A stretch of DNA of 10,139 nucleotides from contig JAUVIJ010000049.1 in NCBI GenBank assembly GCA_030592835.1, forward strand, positions 1 through 10,139. The letters are read 5' to 3'. Below the pieces are notes generated by a model. It searched no databases and was not told where the DNA came from. It worked only from the letters and a program-made list of their open reading frames with translations. The stretch's first letter is position 1, and the number at the start of each line of letters is the position of its first letter. Source of the stretch: Candidatus Cloacimonadota bacterium. GTDB taxonomy: Bacteria > Cloacimonadota > Cloacimonadia > Cloacimonadales > TCS61. Both the position numbers and the translations under genes were made by a program. Shown piece after piece: positions 1 to 6,707 of the stretch.

Positions 1-673
1 GAATGGTTTCACCATAGTAGCGCAGATCACGGTAGGGACTATCCTCAATGATCGGAATATCAAATTCATAACTAATATCAAGAAGTGCTTCCCTTTTTTT
101 TAAGGAAGTAGTAATACCGGAAGGATTTTGGAAATCCGGGACAACATAAATGAATTTCGGTTTTTCCCCTGATCGGGTCATTTCAATAATCTTGGCTTTG
201 TAAGCTTCGACATCCGGACCATCTTCCTGCAGATCAAAACCATAGATGCGGGGTCTTTGCATCTTAAAAGCGACAATCGCACCGGCAAATGTAGGACGAT
301 CGAGTAAAACAGTATCTCCGGGATTAAGGAACAATCTGCCGGTAAGATCTAATCCATGCTGACCTGAAGATGTGATTAATATGTTTTCCAGACCAACATG
401 GATATTATCTTTTGCAAGGAATTTAACGATTGCTCTAATCAGATTTTCCTCACCCGGAACAGCCGTATATTGCATTATAGTCTTAATTCTTTTCTTTAGA
501 AGCTCGGCGGTAGATATTCTCATTTCGCTGATCTGGAACATATCGGGAGAAGGAAGCCCTCCTGCAAGAGAAATGATATCAGGATCGTTCAGGTATTTGA
601 AAATTTTCCCGATCGAATATCCCTCAAACTCCTTGATATTATCAGAAAATATTGTTTGCCATTTACTAATCAT
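1..673 (-). CDS. PLP-dependent aminotransferase, LysN/2-aminoadipate type (N-terminal 224 residues; cut by window edge)
   Basis: This is the start of a fold-type I, class I/II aminotransferase that moves an amino group between an amino acid and a 2-oxo acid using pyridoxal phosphate in the cytoplasm. Visible family marks are SLAGGLPSP (about 35-43), the cofactor-phosphate region SSGQHGLDL (102-110), PDFQNPSG (179-186) whose Asn contacts the PLP ring, and EDSPY (210-214) whose Asp and Tyr hold the PLP N1 and O3. The Schiff-base lysine lies beyond the left edge. The family usually has about 400 residues, so roughly 45% is missing. The SLAGGLP opening and general pattern match the 2-aminoadipate/aromatic aminotransferase (LysN/Aro8) group; the exact substrate cannot be read from sequence. 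The ATG at 673 follows GAGAGG at a good distance. It lies 54 nt after the unknown 414-residue gene and could be co-transcribed with it. Confidence 0.9.
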   Translation of the reverse strand, partial: MISKWQTIFSDNIKEFEGYSIGKIFKYLNDPDIISLAGGLPSPDMFQISEMRISTAELLKKRIKTIMQYTAVPGEENLIRAIVKFLAKDNIHVGLENILITSSGQHGLDLTGRLFLNPGDTVLLDRPTFAGAIVAFKMQRPRIYGFDLQEDGPDVEAYKAKIIEMTRSGEKPKFIYVVPDFQNPSGITTSLKKREALLDISYEFDIPIIEDSPYRDLRYYGETI

Positions 674-727
674 AAAGACCTCTCAACTTGGTTTTTGCTC
701 ATACTTAGAAAGGAAATCATAATGATA

Positions 728-1972
728 TCAGTATGAACTCAGACCAAATATCGGTTTTATTCCCTTTTTCATCATACTAATAGCATCTCGGGAAGCTTGT
801 AGTGATTTATAATAGACCACATCCCCTATCTTAATAGCATTGGCTTCCCTGTCTTCTTCAGGAAGGAAATATGCTTCCATTGTATCCATTTCCCTTGCAG
901 TCCCATCACTTTCATATTTAAAAGTCATGTCGGTTCCGCTTTCCAGAACCTTGAACATGTTTTCAGTCCAGTTAAAACCTGCCATCCCCAGATCAGGGTT
1001 AATGTAGATATGTGCTGAAAGGCTTATACCTTTGATCCCGCTTTCTTTCAGTTCTCTAGCGCATTGTATGAATGTTTCCGCAGTAGCTCCATTACCGATA
1101 TTAATTTCATAGAGAGGTGATGTCATATCATCTCTGATAAACTCTTTCATAATATTGAGAAGCATTCGGAATTGAATCAGGTTCTGAGTAGCAAGTAGCA
1201 TCGAAATCTTTATATACAGGTTAGGTATATCCCTACCATAATAACAAATGGCAACTATCGTACTCCAACTGGGATTAAGGAAGAAATCAGCTCCAGTGGC
1301 AAGAGCTGTTCTGGTGACACCATCAAGATAAACGAGATGGTTATCGTTTGCTACCTCGATCCCGCCGAAATTTCCAAAAAAGGTTCCCTGATTTTTCAGG
1401 ATCAGTTGTGAAAATCCGTCTCCGACATCTTTTCTTTCAAAAGTTTTACCTGTTACTTTTTCAAGTTCCTGGAATCTGCTTTCTATCATGGGTATACCAA
1501 TGAGATTAGCACTGCAGAATTTAGATGCTTTCATGATGTTTTCAGACATGGCCAGAGTAGCCATCAGATCACCATTATATATATAGTTATCGGTAAGAGC
1601 TACTACAGAAATGAATTCGGAAGCTACGAAACATGGTTCTTTCTCATCAGCACTGGCAGCTATTCTTTTCATGGCGTGATGAGTAACTTTTGCACCCTGC
1701 CAGCCGGATACCTGTGCAGTTGCTTTCCCCAGACTGTCATTATATGAAATTTTGTTCTTAATTTCAAAATCCGTTACTTTGGGAAATTTTTTCACTAATT
1801 GTTCTGCATCATCGATCATGGCTCCATAGCCTTTTTCAGCTAAAATTTTCTTTCTCGTGGAAAATTCCCTCATCTTTTTAATTGTCTCAGATATCTCCCG
1901 GGCACCTCCATGATGTTTCTTCAATGAATCCATAGCTTTTAAATCACTATCTGATAATAAACGGTAATGCAT
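728..1972 (-). CDS. Conserved-looking cytoplasmic protein of unknown function, 414 aa
   Basis: I do not recognise this family. The protein has no signal peptide or membrane segment and looks like a well-folded cytoplasmic enzyme. The first about 90 residues are charged and helical (HHGGAREISETIKKMREF). The middle and end contain Gly-rich and alternating strand/helix stretches, such as FGNFGGIEVAND (about 197-208), EINIGNGATAETF and GIKGISLSAHI, which would suit an alpha/beta or TIM-barrel-like fold; this is an impression, not a match. Conserved-looking polar clusters (THHAMKR, NPSWST, DMTSPLYEINIGN) could be active-site pieces. The start is well set: ATG at 1972 preceded by GGGAGGT five nucleotides upstream, one of the strongest ribosome binding sites here. 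It lies 31 nt after the C45 hydrolase gene and 54 nt before the aminotransferase gene, so a link to amino-acid metabolism is possible but only by position. Confidence 0.85.
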   Translation of the reverse strand: MHYRLLSDSDLKAMDSLKKHHGGAREISETIKKMREFSTRKKILAEKGYGAMIDDAEQLVKKFPKVTDFEIKNKISYNDSLGKATAQVSGWQGAKVTHHAMKRIAASADEKEPCFVASEFISVVALTDNYIYNGDLMATLAMSENIMKASKFCSANLIGIPMIESRFQELEKVTGKTFERKDVGDGFSQLILKNQGTFFGNFGGIEVANDNHLVYLDGVTRTALATGADFFLNPSWSTIVAICYYGRDIPNLYIKISMLLATQNLIQFRMLLNIMKEFIRDDMTSPLYEINIGNGATAETFIQCARELKESGIKGISLSAHIYINPDLGMAGFNWTENMFKVLESGTDMTFKYESDGTAREMDTMEAYFLPEEDREANAIKIGDVVYYKSLQASRDAISMMKKGIKPIFGLSSY

Positions 1973-2003
1973 ATTACCTCCCTGATATTTTTTATTTTTC
2001 CGA

Positions 2004-3524
2004 TTATTTCAATAAGATCAATCTACCTGTTTCTGAAAACGATCCGGTAATGAACTGATAAAAATAAATCCCATCGACAACTCTATTGCCGGTTTCATCC
2101 ATACCATCCCAACTGACAATATAAGAGCCGGGATTACGGCTATCGTTGATAAGAGTTTTTATTTTCTGTCCTTTCAGGTTATAAATACACAGGTTAACGT
2201 TGGTTGATTGCTGAATCGAGAAAGAAAGTGATGTTGATGAATTAAAGGGATTGGGAAAAGATAAAACCAGAGAAGTGCTCTCCCACTTATAGGGGTCTAT
2301 ATCAGAGTAAACAGTGAAGAGATTAACGACATCAAACACCGTAGGTTCCAGCGTATAGGCCGGCTGACCTATTTCAGCCGTTGACCATTTCAGCAGATCA
2401 AGCGAAGGTATATACTGGATCGTATGCAGATTTGAAAATACTCCGCCTGCAGCCGCTGTTATTTTCCAACTCCTTGTGATATCAATATCAGAGCTGGTAT
2501 TAAGGGAATCGACGAAATTATCATATCGATAACAATACAACGGTGGATACAATTGACGGAAATGATTGGTTGCGACAAGGTTATTTCCTGAAACAACTGT
2601 ATTATTGTATACTTTTCGGAATTGTGTTCCGGCCGCATTGTTACATTCGATAATTATAGCCTCGTTTATAGAGGCGGTATGGGTTATTGAACCGCTTAAG
2701 TGAAGATTGTCGGAGATAGCGTTATGAACATCATAGATATCATTAACTCCGTCGGAATTATAATCTATTGTTTCTATACCATTTCTGATAGAAAAGAATA
2801 TAGGATGTAATTCATCAGTATAAGGATGATTATGAACGTTGCCAACATTCATGAAAGCAGAAATACCTAGATCGTTAAAAGCGGAAAGAGCTCCTATCAT
2901 TCCCGGAAAAGTCATGGATATCCAGGATGTCTCCTCGATTTCATCGGGTATTTGAACAATAAGCAGATGGTTTGCAAGCAATACAGGATTTGTTGACCAG
3001 TCCATATTCCTGGTGATGACTAGATCACCATTAAGTTGAGGATCGTTTTCAGTACTTTCACCCCAACTCGACATACTGGAACAGCCCAGAGTATCACTGT
3101 TCAGGGTCATGAACAGAGCAGAAATGTCAACCAGCGCATTTGCCATTTGCAGATCGATCACATCGCAATCTCTTTGCAGAGTCTCACTGTAGAGATCTAC
3201 GCCAGCATCCATCACTCCGGCAATGATCCCATTCAGTTCATCCTGATATTTATCTTCCAACCAAAAATTAGCCAGATAATAAGCTCGTCTAGATGAGTAT
3301 AAAGCAGCATTATTCTGGAAATAGGAGCCGATGAAATAATCGATAGCTATCTCTCGTATGCATTCGGCAAGAAGATAACCATGGGCATATCCTCGTTCAT
3401 AATGGGTTCCCCACACTTTCAGGATCTTTTTATTATCATAACTGAGAGTATCACCATTCACAACCTGGCAAAAGGCTGAAAATCCAATTCCCAAAATTAT
3501 AATTGTTAAAATTAACTTTTTCAC
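2004..3524 (-). CDS. Secreted C45-like NTN hydrolase/acyltransferase with type IX sorting tail
   Basis: This is a predicted secreted amide hydrolase or acyltransferase of the NTN-hydrolase fold (peptidase C45 / acyl-CoA:6-aminopenicillanate acyltransferase relatives). Domains in order: signal peptide 1-19 (MKKLILTIIILGIGFSAFC), a pro-region with the family-like GYAHGYLLAE (45-54), the putative nucleophile Cys148 in GCSSMS where family members cut themselves to free an N-terminal Cys, RNMDW (172-176), ATNHF (318-322), then a FlgD-like/Por secretion tail from about 422 (FPNPFN, YNLKGQKI) to 506. An EF-hand-like loop DYNSDGVNDIYD sits at 254-265. Known relatives act on penicillins, bile-salt-like amides or acyl amino acids; the substrate here cannot be told. 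The start is GTG at 3524, behind TGAGGA, overlapping the stop of the upstream small membrane protein (GTGA), so translation is probably coupled. The 506-aa length fits the enzyme domain plus tail. Confidence 0.85.
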   Translation of the reverse strand: MKKLILTIIILGIGFSAFCQVVNGDTLSYDNKKILKVWGTHYERGYAHGYLLAECIREIAIDYFIGSYFQNNAALYSSRRAYYLANFWLEDKYQDELNGIIAGVMDAGVDLYSETLQRDCDVIDLQMANALVDISALFMTLNSDTLGCSSMSSWGESTENDPQLNGDLVITRNMDWSTNPVLLANHLLIVQIPDEIEETSWISMTFPGMIGALSAFNDLGISAFMNVGNVHNHPYTDELHPIFFSIRNGIETIDYNSDGVNDIYDVHNAISDNLHLSGSITHTASINEAIIIECNNAAGTQFRKVYNNTVVSGNNLVATNHFRQLYPPLYCYRYDNFVDSLNTSSDIDITRSWKITAAAGGVFSNLHTIQYIPSLDLLKWSTAEIGQPAYTLEPTVFDVVNLFTVYSDIDPYKWESTSLVLSFPNPFNSSTSLSFSIQQSTNVNLCIYNLKGQKIKTLINDSRNPGSYIVSWDGMDETGNRVVDGIYFYQFITGSFSETGRLILLK

Positions 3525-3808
3525 AATTCCTCATTAGTAAAAATATTTAAAATAAAGGTATCAAGCTTAATCGGTTTACTTTGATCGACGCGGCGATACG
3601 ACCTGTTTTTGTTTGCAGTTTTATTATCAATATATTTTGTCACTAATGGAGAAAGCAGTAAATACCCGATTACAGCGCCCATGATAACACTTGACCAAAC
3701 GTTTGATGTGATAGGTCATCCACCCGATCTGCATCCGATAAAACGGAAGTACAAATAACCCAGACCAGCTCCGATAACTGCTGTCAGTAATAAGAAGATA
3801 AATCTCAT
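3521..3808 (-). CDS. Candidate selenoprotein: small two-helix membrane protein (DUF6132-like), UGA/Sec at codon 31, 95 aa
   Basis: A reading frame of 95 codons plus stop fills the space between the YgjP-like and C45 genes and is broken only by one TGA at 3718-3716 (codon 31). Around it the protein reads IGCRSGG-(TGA)-PITSN, matching a small membrane family (DUF6132, as I recall) with the hallmark GCxSGxCPITS. The TGA therefore replaces the second conserved Cys and probably encodes selenocysteine paired with Cys26. Segments: hydrophobic helix at about 3-21, the C26/U31 loop, second helix at about 37-56 (VWSSVIMGAVIGYLLL), and a basic tail. After the TGA, 64 further codons are open. The ATG at 3808 overlaps the upstream stop (ATGA) and follows AAAGGA by 6 nt; the stop TGA at 3523-3521 overlaps the next GTG start (GTGA). 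A redox or sulfur/selenium-related membrane role is inference. The alternative is a pseudogene or base error (TGC/TGT read as TGA). No Sec machinery is visible in the window. Confidence 0.78.
3678..3718 (-). promoter_or_regulatory. Candidate bacterial SECIS hairpin directly after the in-frame UGA
   Basis: Bacterial selenocysteine insertion needs an RNA hairpin just 3' of the UGA that binds SelB. On the coding strand, hand pairing gives a lower stem CCUAU/AUGGG (3715-3711 with 3682-3678), a short CAC/GUG stem, and an upper stem UCAA/UUGG around the loop ACGU. The total span is about 38 nt, similar in size to the E. coli fdhF element. The stems are separated by uneven internal loops, and the loop starts only 13 nt after the UGA, so it is not a textbook SECIS. 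A competing fold pairs UGACC with GGUCA (3718-3714 with 3696-3692). I could not compute energies; SECIS elements outside E. coli vary widely. Confidence 0.3.
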
Positions 3809-4347
3809 ATTTGGTCCTTTAAATAACTTAGATTTATCCGTTTTAAACTGGTTCTGGACTCGATCATGTCAGGACATATTTTACCCAACTCCACCCAGAA
3901 TTTTTTACTGTGACTTTTGATTTTTGTATGCATCAATTCGTGAAGGATCACGTAATCCTGGATCGACCCTGGTAGAAAGCCCAGATTTATATTCAGGTTT
4001 ATATTGTTTTTTCGTGAGCAACTCCCCCATCTGCTTTTCTGATTTCGTATGGTGATCCTTTTATACTTGAAATCATGTAGTTTACCTAAACTATCGGTTC
4101 TCATGATTAAAAAATCTTTGAACTCCCCTGGATCTGAAAACTGAGAATTTTTGATTATCTCTTTTGTGAACTTAAGATCATCGATATACATTTTTCTCTG
4201 CTTCTCAATCCAGGGTCCTTTAGATCGGATAAAATCGTATGCTTTTTCCCTGGAAATACCTGTTGGTAGAGAAACCAGCAGATTCTTATCATTGATCAGA
4301 AAAATTCTTAATCTTTTATTTTTGGTTTTAATAAATTCAAAATTCAA
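3805..4347 (-). CDS. YgjP-like zinc metallopeptidase (DUF45, M48-type)
   Basis: A predicted cytoplasmic metal-dependent peptidase of the YgjP/DUF45 group. The family hallmark is complete: RNQKSRWGSCS (101-111), the strand LNINLGFLP, then HELMH (136-140), where His136 and His140 bind zinc and Glu137 is catalytic, and the following HSKKFW (146-151), whose His146 is the likely third ligand. The N-terminal KRLRIFLINDKNLLVSLP and FIRSKGPWI also fit the family. At 180 aa it is somewhat shorter than E. coli YgjP (about 230 as I recall). The start is a TTG six nucleotides after the preceding stop, with no clear ribosome binding site; an in-frame ATT just upstream is less likely, and the next Met (residue 53) would remove conserved sequence. 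The TGA stop overlaps the next ATG (ATGA). The physiological substrate of this family is not well known. Confidence 0.85.
   Translation of the reverse strand: MNFEFIKTKNKRLRIFLINDKNLLVSLPTGISREKAYDFIRSKGPWIEKQRKMYIDDLKFTKEIIKNSQFSDPGEFKDFLIMRTDSLGKLHDFKYKRITIRNQKSRWGSCSRKNNINLNINLGFLPGSIQDYVILHELMHTKIKSHSKKFWVELGKICPDMIESRTSLKRINLSYLKDQI
3815..3820 (-). promoter_or_regulatory. Ribosome binding site of the candidate selenoprotein gene
   Basis: The coding strand shows AAAGGA six nucleotides before the ATG at 3808, inside the 3' end of the YgjP-like gene. This is a good Shine-Dalgarno match and spacing. It supports the ATG in the ATGA overlap as a real start, and thus the reality of the small gene that contains the in-frame TGA. 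Confidence 0.6.
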
Positions 4348-4353
4348 AATAAT

Positions 4354-5022
4354 TTATTCATCAACAACTTTATTCGGCGGCAATATCGACTTTTCAATGG
4401 CTTTTGTTACCAGTACAAGATATTCACGATTGTTATTACTCAGATATTCACTGGGTTCAACAAAAACCGAGAGTAGAGAAAAAAGAAAATGATGGGTATG
4501 CAGCCGGTAGTAATTGAGAGTTATGATCTTATTTTCCTGTACTATTTTTTCTTCATTCATTATTTCTTTCAGAAGTGTATTCAGCTGAAGATCAAAATTT
4601 TCCTTAACCGTATTCAAGAATTCCATGTTTTCGTCATTTTGTTTCTTGCTTATGGCGGATGACCTCTCGACCTTTTCGGGTCTTAATGATGAGATCATCA
4701 ATTCTATCTGTCCTTCTTTTTGTATGGGATCAAGATTTTCTCCAAGACGGATCTGTTCTATCAAACGGCTGCATTCGATGGTGAGTTCCATAAGATAGGT
4801 AGTATATCTATCTCCTCCCTCAATCATATCCACCATATTCTGAGAAGTTTCATTGAACATCGATAACACATCTATGGTTTCCAGTAAGTTTATGTTGAGA
4901 TCATAAAGGTATTTCTGGTTATTTTGATCCTGCTTTTTGCTGACTTTGTATACACAGCCACCTGCAATAAACAGTAAGATAATTATCAGAATCAACCATA
5001 CACTGAAATGTTTTATCTTCAT
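4354..5022 (-). CDS. Membrane-anchored or lipoprotein-like protein of unknown function, about 222 aa
   Basis: I do not recognise this protein. It begins with a basic stretch (MKIKHF) and a strong hydrophobic segment (about residues 7-23 from this start) ending in AGGC, which is either a single membrane anchor or an imperfect lipobox with Cys as the lipidated residue. The rest is hydrophilic, helical and rich in Glu, Lys and Asn, probably outside the cytoplasm. I chose the ATG at 5022 because AAGGAAG lies just before it. An in-frame ATG at 5037 adds five residues and overlaps the stop of the metallopeptidase gene (ATGA) but has no visible ribosome binding site. It is followed 6 nt later by the YgjP-like gene, so the three genes are probably one transcript. 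Confidence 0.75.
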   Translation of the reverse strand: MKIKHFSVWLILIIILLFIAGGCVYKVSKKQDQNNQKYLYDLNINLLETIDVLSMFNETSQNMVDMIEGGDRYTTYLMELTIECSRLIEQIRLGENLDPIQKEGQIELMISSLRPEKVERSSAISKKQNDENMEFLNTVKENFDLQLNTLLKEIMNEEKIVQENKIITLNYYRLHTHHFLFSLLSVFVEPSEYLSNNNREYLVLVTKAIEKSILPPNKVVDE

Positions 5023-5025
5023 ATT

Positions 5026-5032
5026 CTTCCTT
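5026..5032 (-). promoter_or_regulatory. Ribosome binding site deciding the start of the membrane-anchored protein
   Basis: AAGGAAG on the coding strand lies 3 nt before the ATG at 5022 (AGGA core 5 nt away). It favours that start over the upstream in-frame ATG at 5037, which sits within the preceding gene's stop and lacks such a site. Confidence 0.55.
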
Positions 5033-5033
5033 A

Positions 5034-6692
5034 TCATTTCATGATCATGATCTTATCTTGATAGATCCTGCCGCCGGCATTGATACGATAGATATAAATA
5101 CCTCTGTTGCTGATCATCGACGAAGAATTTTCCAGATCGATTACCAGGCTAGTTCCTTCAGGTTTGCCTTTAAAAATCCTTTGACCCTTGAGATTGTAAA
5201 GACTGATAAAATCAATATCTCCTACAAGAGGATCGACCACCATGTTTAGTTGAAGTTGATTATTTTTTAAAATAACGGGATTAGGATATAAGCCGATATC
5301 ATATTGTCCGAGATTTATGGTCTCTTCTTCCTGTGACATTGCTAAAACAGCTTCATAATTGTAAGTTATACTGTAATTCGAAGAATTGGAGAGGATCATT
5401 ACAAGATCGGTGAAATCATCTCCGGCATGTATAAATGATTCTGACCAATCAGTAACCTGAGTATATGTAAAAATGGAAAGTACATCAAAATCATTGTATA
5501 AAACTATACTGACATCGACCGGATTATTTGTGTTAAGATCAATTTCTATAGCTGCTCTATCTGGGAATCCAAAATGGATATAATCGGCAGCCCAGTGATT
5601 AATCGAACCAGCACCCTGGCAGGGATAAATGCTATGGTATCCGGAATGACTAAAAGCCGGGATCATGAAAGATTCATAGTAATATTCCGGATAGGCAGGA
5701 TCATCGACATAGTTAGCAATCGTCCAATCCCTGAAAATTGTGGCAAAATCCTGGTCAATGCCATTTGCAATTAACTGCGCTTCAATACCACTGATGCTGT
5801 TTAAAGGTTCGGAAACTATATCGAGGATCAAATCGCCTTCATTATAATGCTCCCAGAGATAAGTGTAAAACAGCATAACTTTCACATAATCTGCGAATTG
5901 CTGATTCCAGACTGTCAGAGAATTATCCGGTTGATAAGGAAAATCGACAATTGGATCTGGCATTCCGAAAAGAACCATAGCCAGTTCGGCACAACCTTCG
6001 TCCACCCATGTCATCTCGTTGGCGTCCTGTCCCCAATGGATCATATGCTGCAATTCATGGGCAAGAACCGAGATTCTGATAGGATCGATAGGATTGAGAG
6101 GATGACAGGTCATGTAGATCATCTCACATTCGTTACTGTGTCCGGGTGGATTCATGTTTTGTGCTTCTTCCTCCGTGACCATGTTATAGGAACTGAAATA
6201 ACCGTCGAACATTGTTCCCATGTAAGAACCCAGCTCGGAATAAAAAACTATTATTCTGGGATCGTCATCGAGTTCATCCGGGATCGGACCGAAGTTTATG
6301 ATATCCATCTCGATAGCACCATATTCCATAGTATTCATAGTATATTCTTCGAGATAAGGTAGTATAGTATCCACATCTTGCTGATCCATGTGGAAATTCC
6401 ACTGATCGTCAGCCACAAAGATGTAACAATGTTCTCCAACCGCTCTGCACGTAGATGGAGTTTGAATCCATAAAGGAGGCATAATCGAAAGATCCCAGCT
6501 CCAGAATGTGTTTTGGTCTCCGATCTCATATTCTCTCAGATCCCTGTTAGCTTTCAACTGCTGATGCAGTTCTGAACCCTGAAATTCTCTGGATTGAACT
6601 TTTACTTCATCCAACAGATCTCTGAATTGGATAACTTCACTTCCCGTCAGTAAAACCGGAATGATAATGAGAAAAATTAAAACAAATTTCAT
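5034..6692 (-). CDS. Secreted HExxH metallopeptidase (M30/hyicolysin-like gluzincin) with type IX sorting tail
   Basis: A predicted exported zinc peptidase. Residues 1-18 form a signal peptide (MKFVLIFLIIIPVLLTGS). The catalytic core has HELQH at 212-216 (His212 and His216 bind zinc, Glu213 is the base) and, 15 residues later, DEGCAELA (231-238), whose Glu232 is the likely third ligand. This is a gluzincin pattern, and the arrangement AHELQHMIHWGQ...WVDEG resembles peptidase family M30. A beta-rich region follows (about 380-455), then a Por/type IX C-terminal sorting domain from about 465 (IGLYPNP, YNLKGQRI, GIYIYRI). The 552-residue length fits enzyme plus tail. Role: degradation of extracellular protein or processing at the surface; the substrate is unknown. 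The start ATG at 6692 follows AAGGAG by 7 nt. It lies 15 nt after the AI-2E-family gene and its stop overlaps an ATG of the next gene. Confidence 0.87.
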   Translation of the reverse strand: MKFVLIFLIIIPVLLTGSEVIQFRDLLDEVKVQSREFQGSELHQQLKANRDLREYEIGDQNTFWSWDLSIMPPLWIQTPSTCRAVGEHCYIFVADDQWNFHMDQQDVDTILPYLEEYTMNTMEYGAIEMDIINFGPIPDELDDDPRIIVFYSELGSYMGTMFDGYFSSYNMVTEEEAQNMNPPGHSNECEMIYMTCHPLNPIDPIRISVLAHELQHMIHWGQDANEMTWVDEGCAELAMVLFGMPDPIVDFPYQPDNSLTVWNQQFADYVKVMLFYTYLWEHYNEGDLILDIVSEPLNSISGIEAQLIANGIDQDFATIFRDWTIANYVDDPAYPEYYYESFMIPAFSHSGYHSIYPCQGAGSINHWAADYIHFGFPDRAAIEIDLNTNNPVDVSIVLYNDFDVLSIFTYTQVTDWSESFIHAGDDFTDLVMILSNSSNYSITYNYEAVLAMSQEEETINLGQYDIGLYPNPVILKNNQLQLNMVVDPLVGDIDFISLYNLKGQRIFKGKPEGTSLVIDLENSSSMISNRGIYIYRINAGGRIYQDKIMIMK

Positions 6693-6707
6693 TTTCTAAC
6701 TCCTTTT

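Noticed and set aside
372..722. Plus-strand frame of 116 codons opposite the aminotransferase start
   Set aside because: It is antisense to a well-supported aminotransferase with clear motifs, has no ribosome binding site of note, and its protein resembles nothing known to me.
3036..3296. Plus-strand frame opposite the C45-type hydrolase
   Set aside because: Shadow of the conserved Cys148 region on the other strand, with no independent support.
3716..3718. UGA recoded as Gly or Trp throughout the genome (alternative genetic code)
   Set aside because: The YgjP-like, M30-like and 414-residue genes end at TGA at sensible family ends, and Trp is encoded by TGG in many genes here, so TGA is a normal stop in this genome.
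3525..3804. Reading the gap between the C45 and YgjP-like genes as non-coding or as a decayed pseudogene
   Set aside because: The frame is closed by neighbour overlaps at both ends, shows only one stop, and that stop sits on a family Cys with conserved-looking residues on both sides. Decay would normally leave more damage. A base error remains possible and is noted.
5847..6362. Plus-strand frame of 171 codons opposite the metallopeptidase
   Set aside because: It lies antisense to the catalytic HELQH region; its His/Ile-rich composition is typical of the reverse of a real gene.
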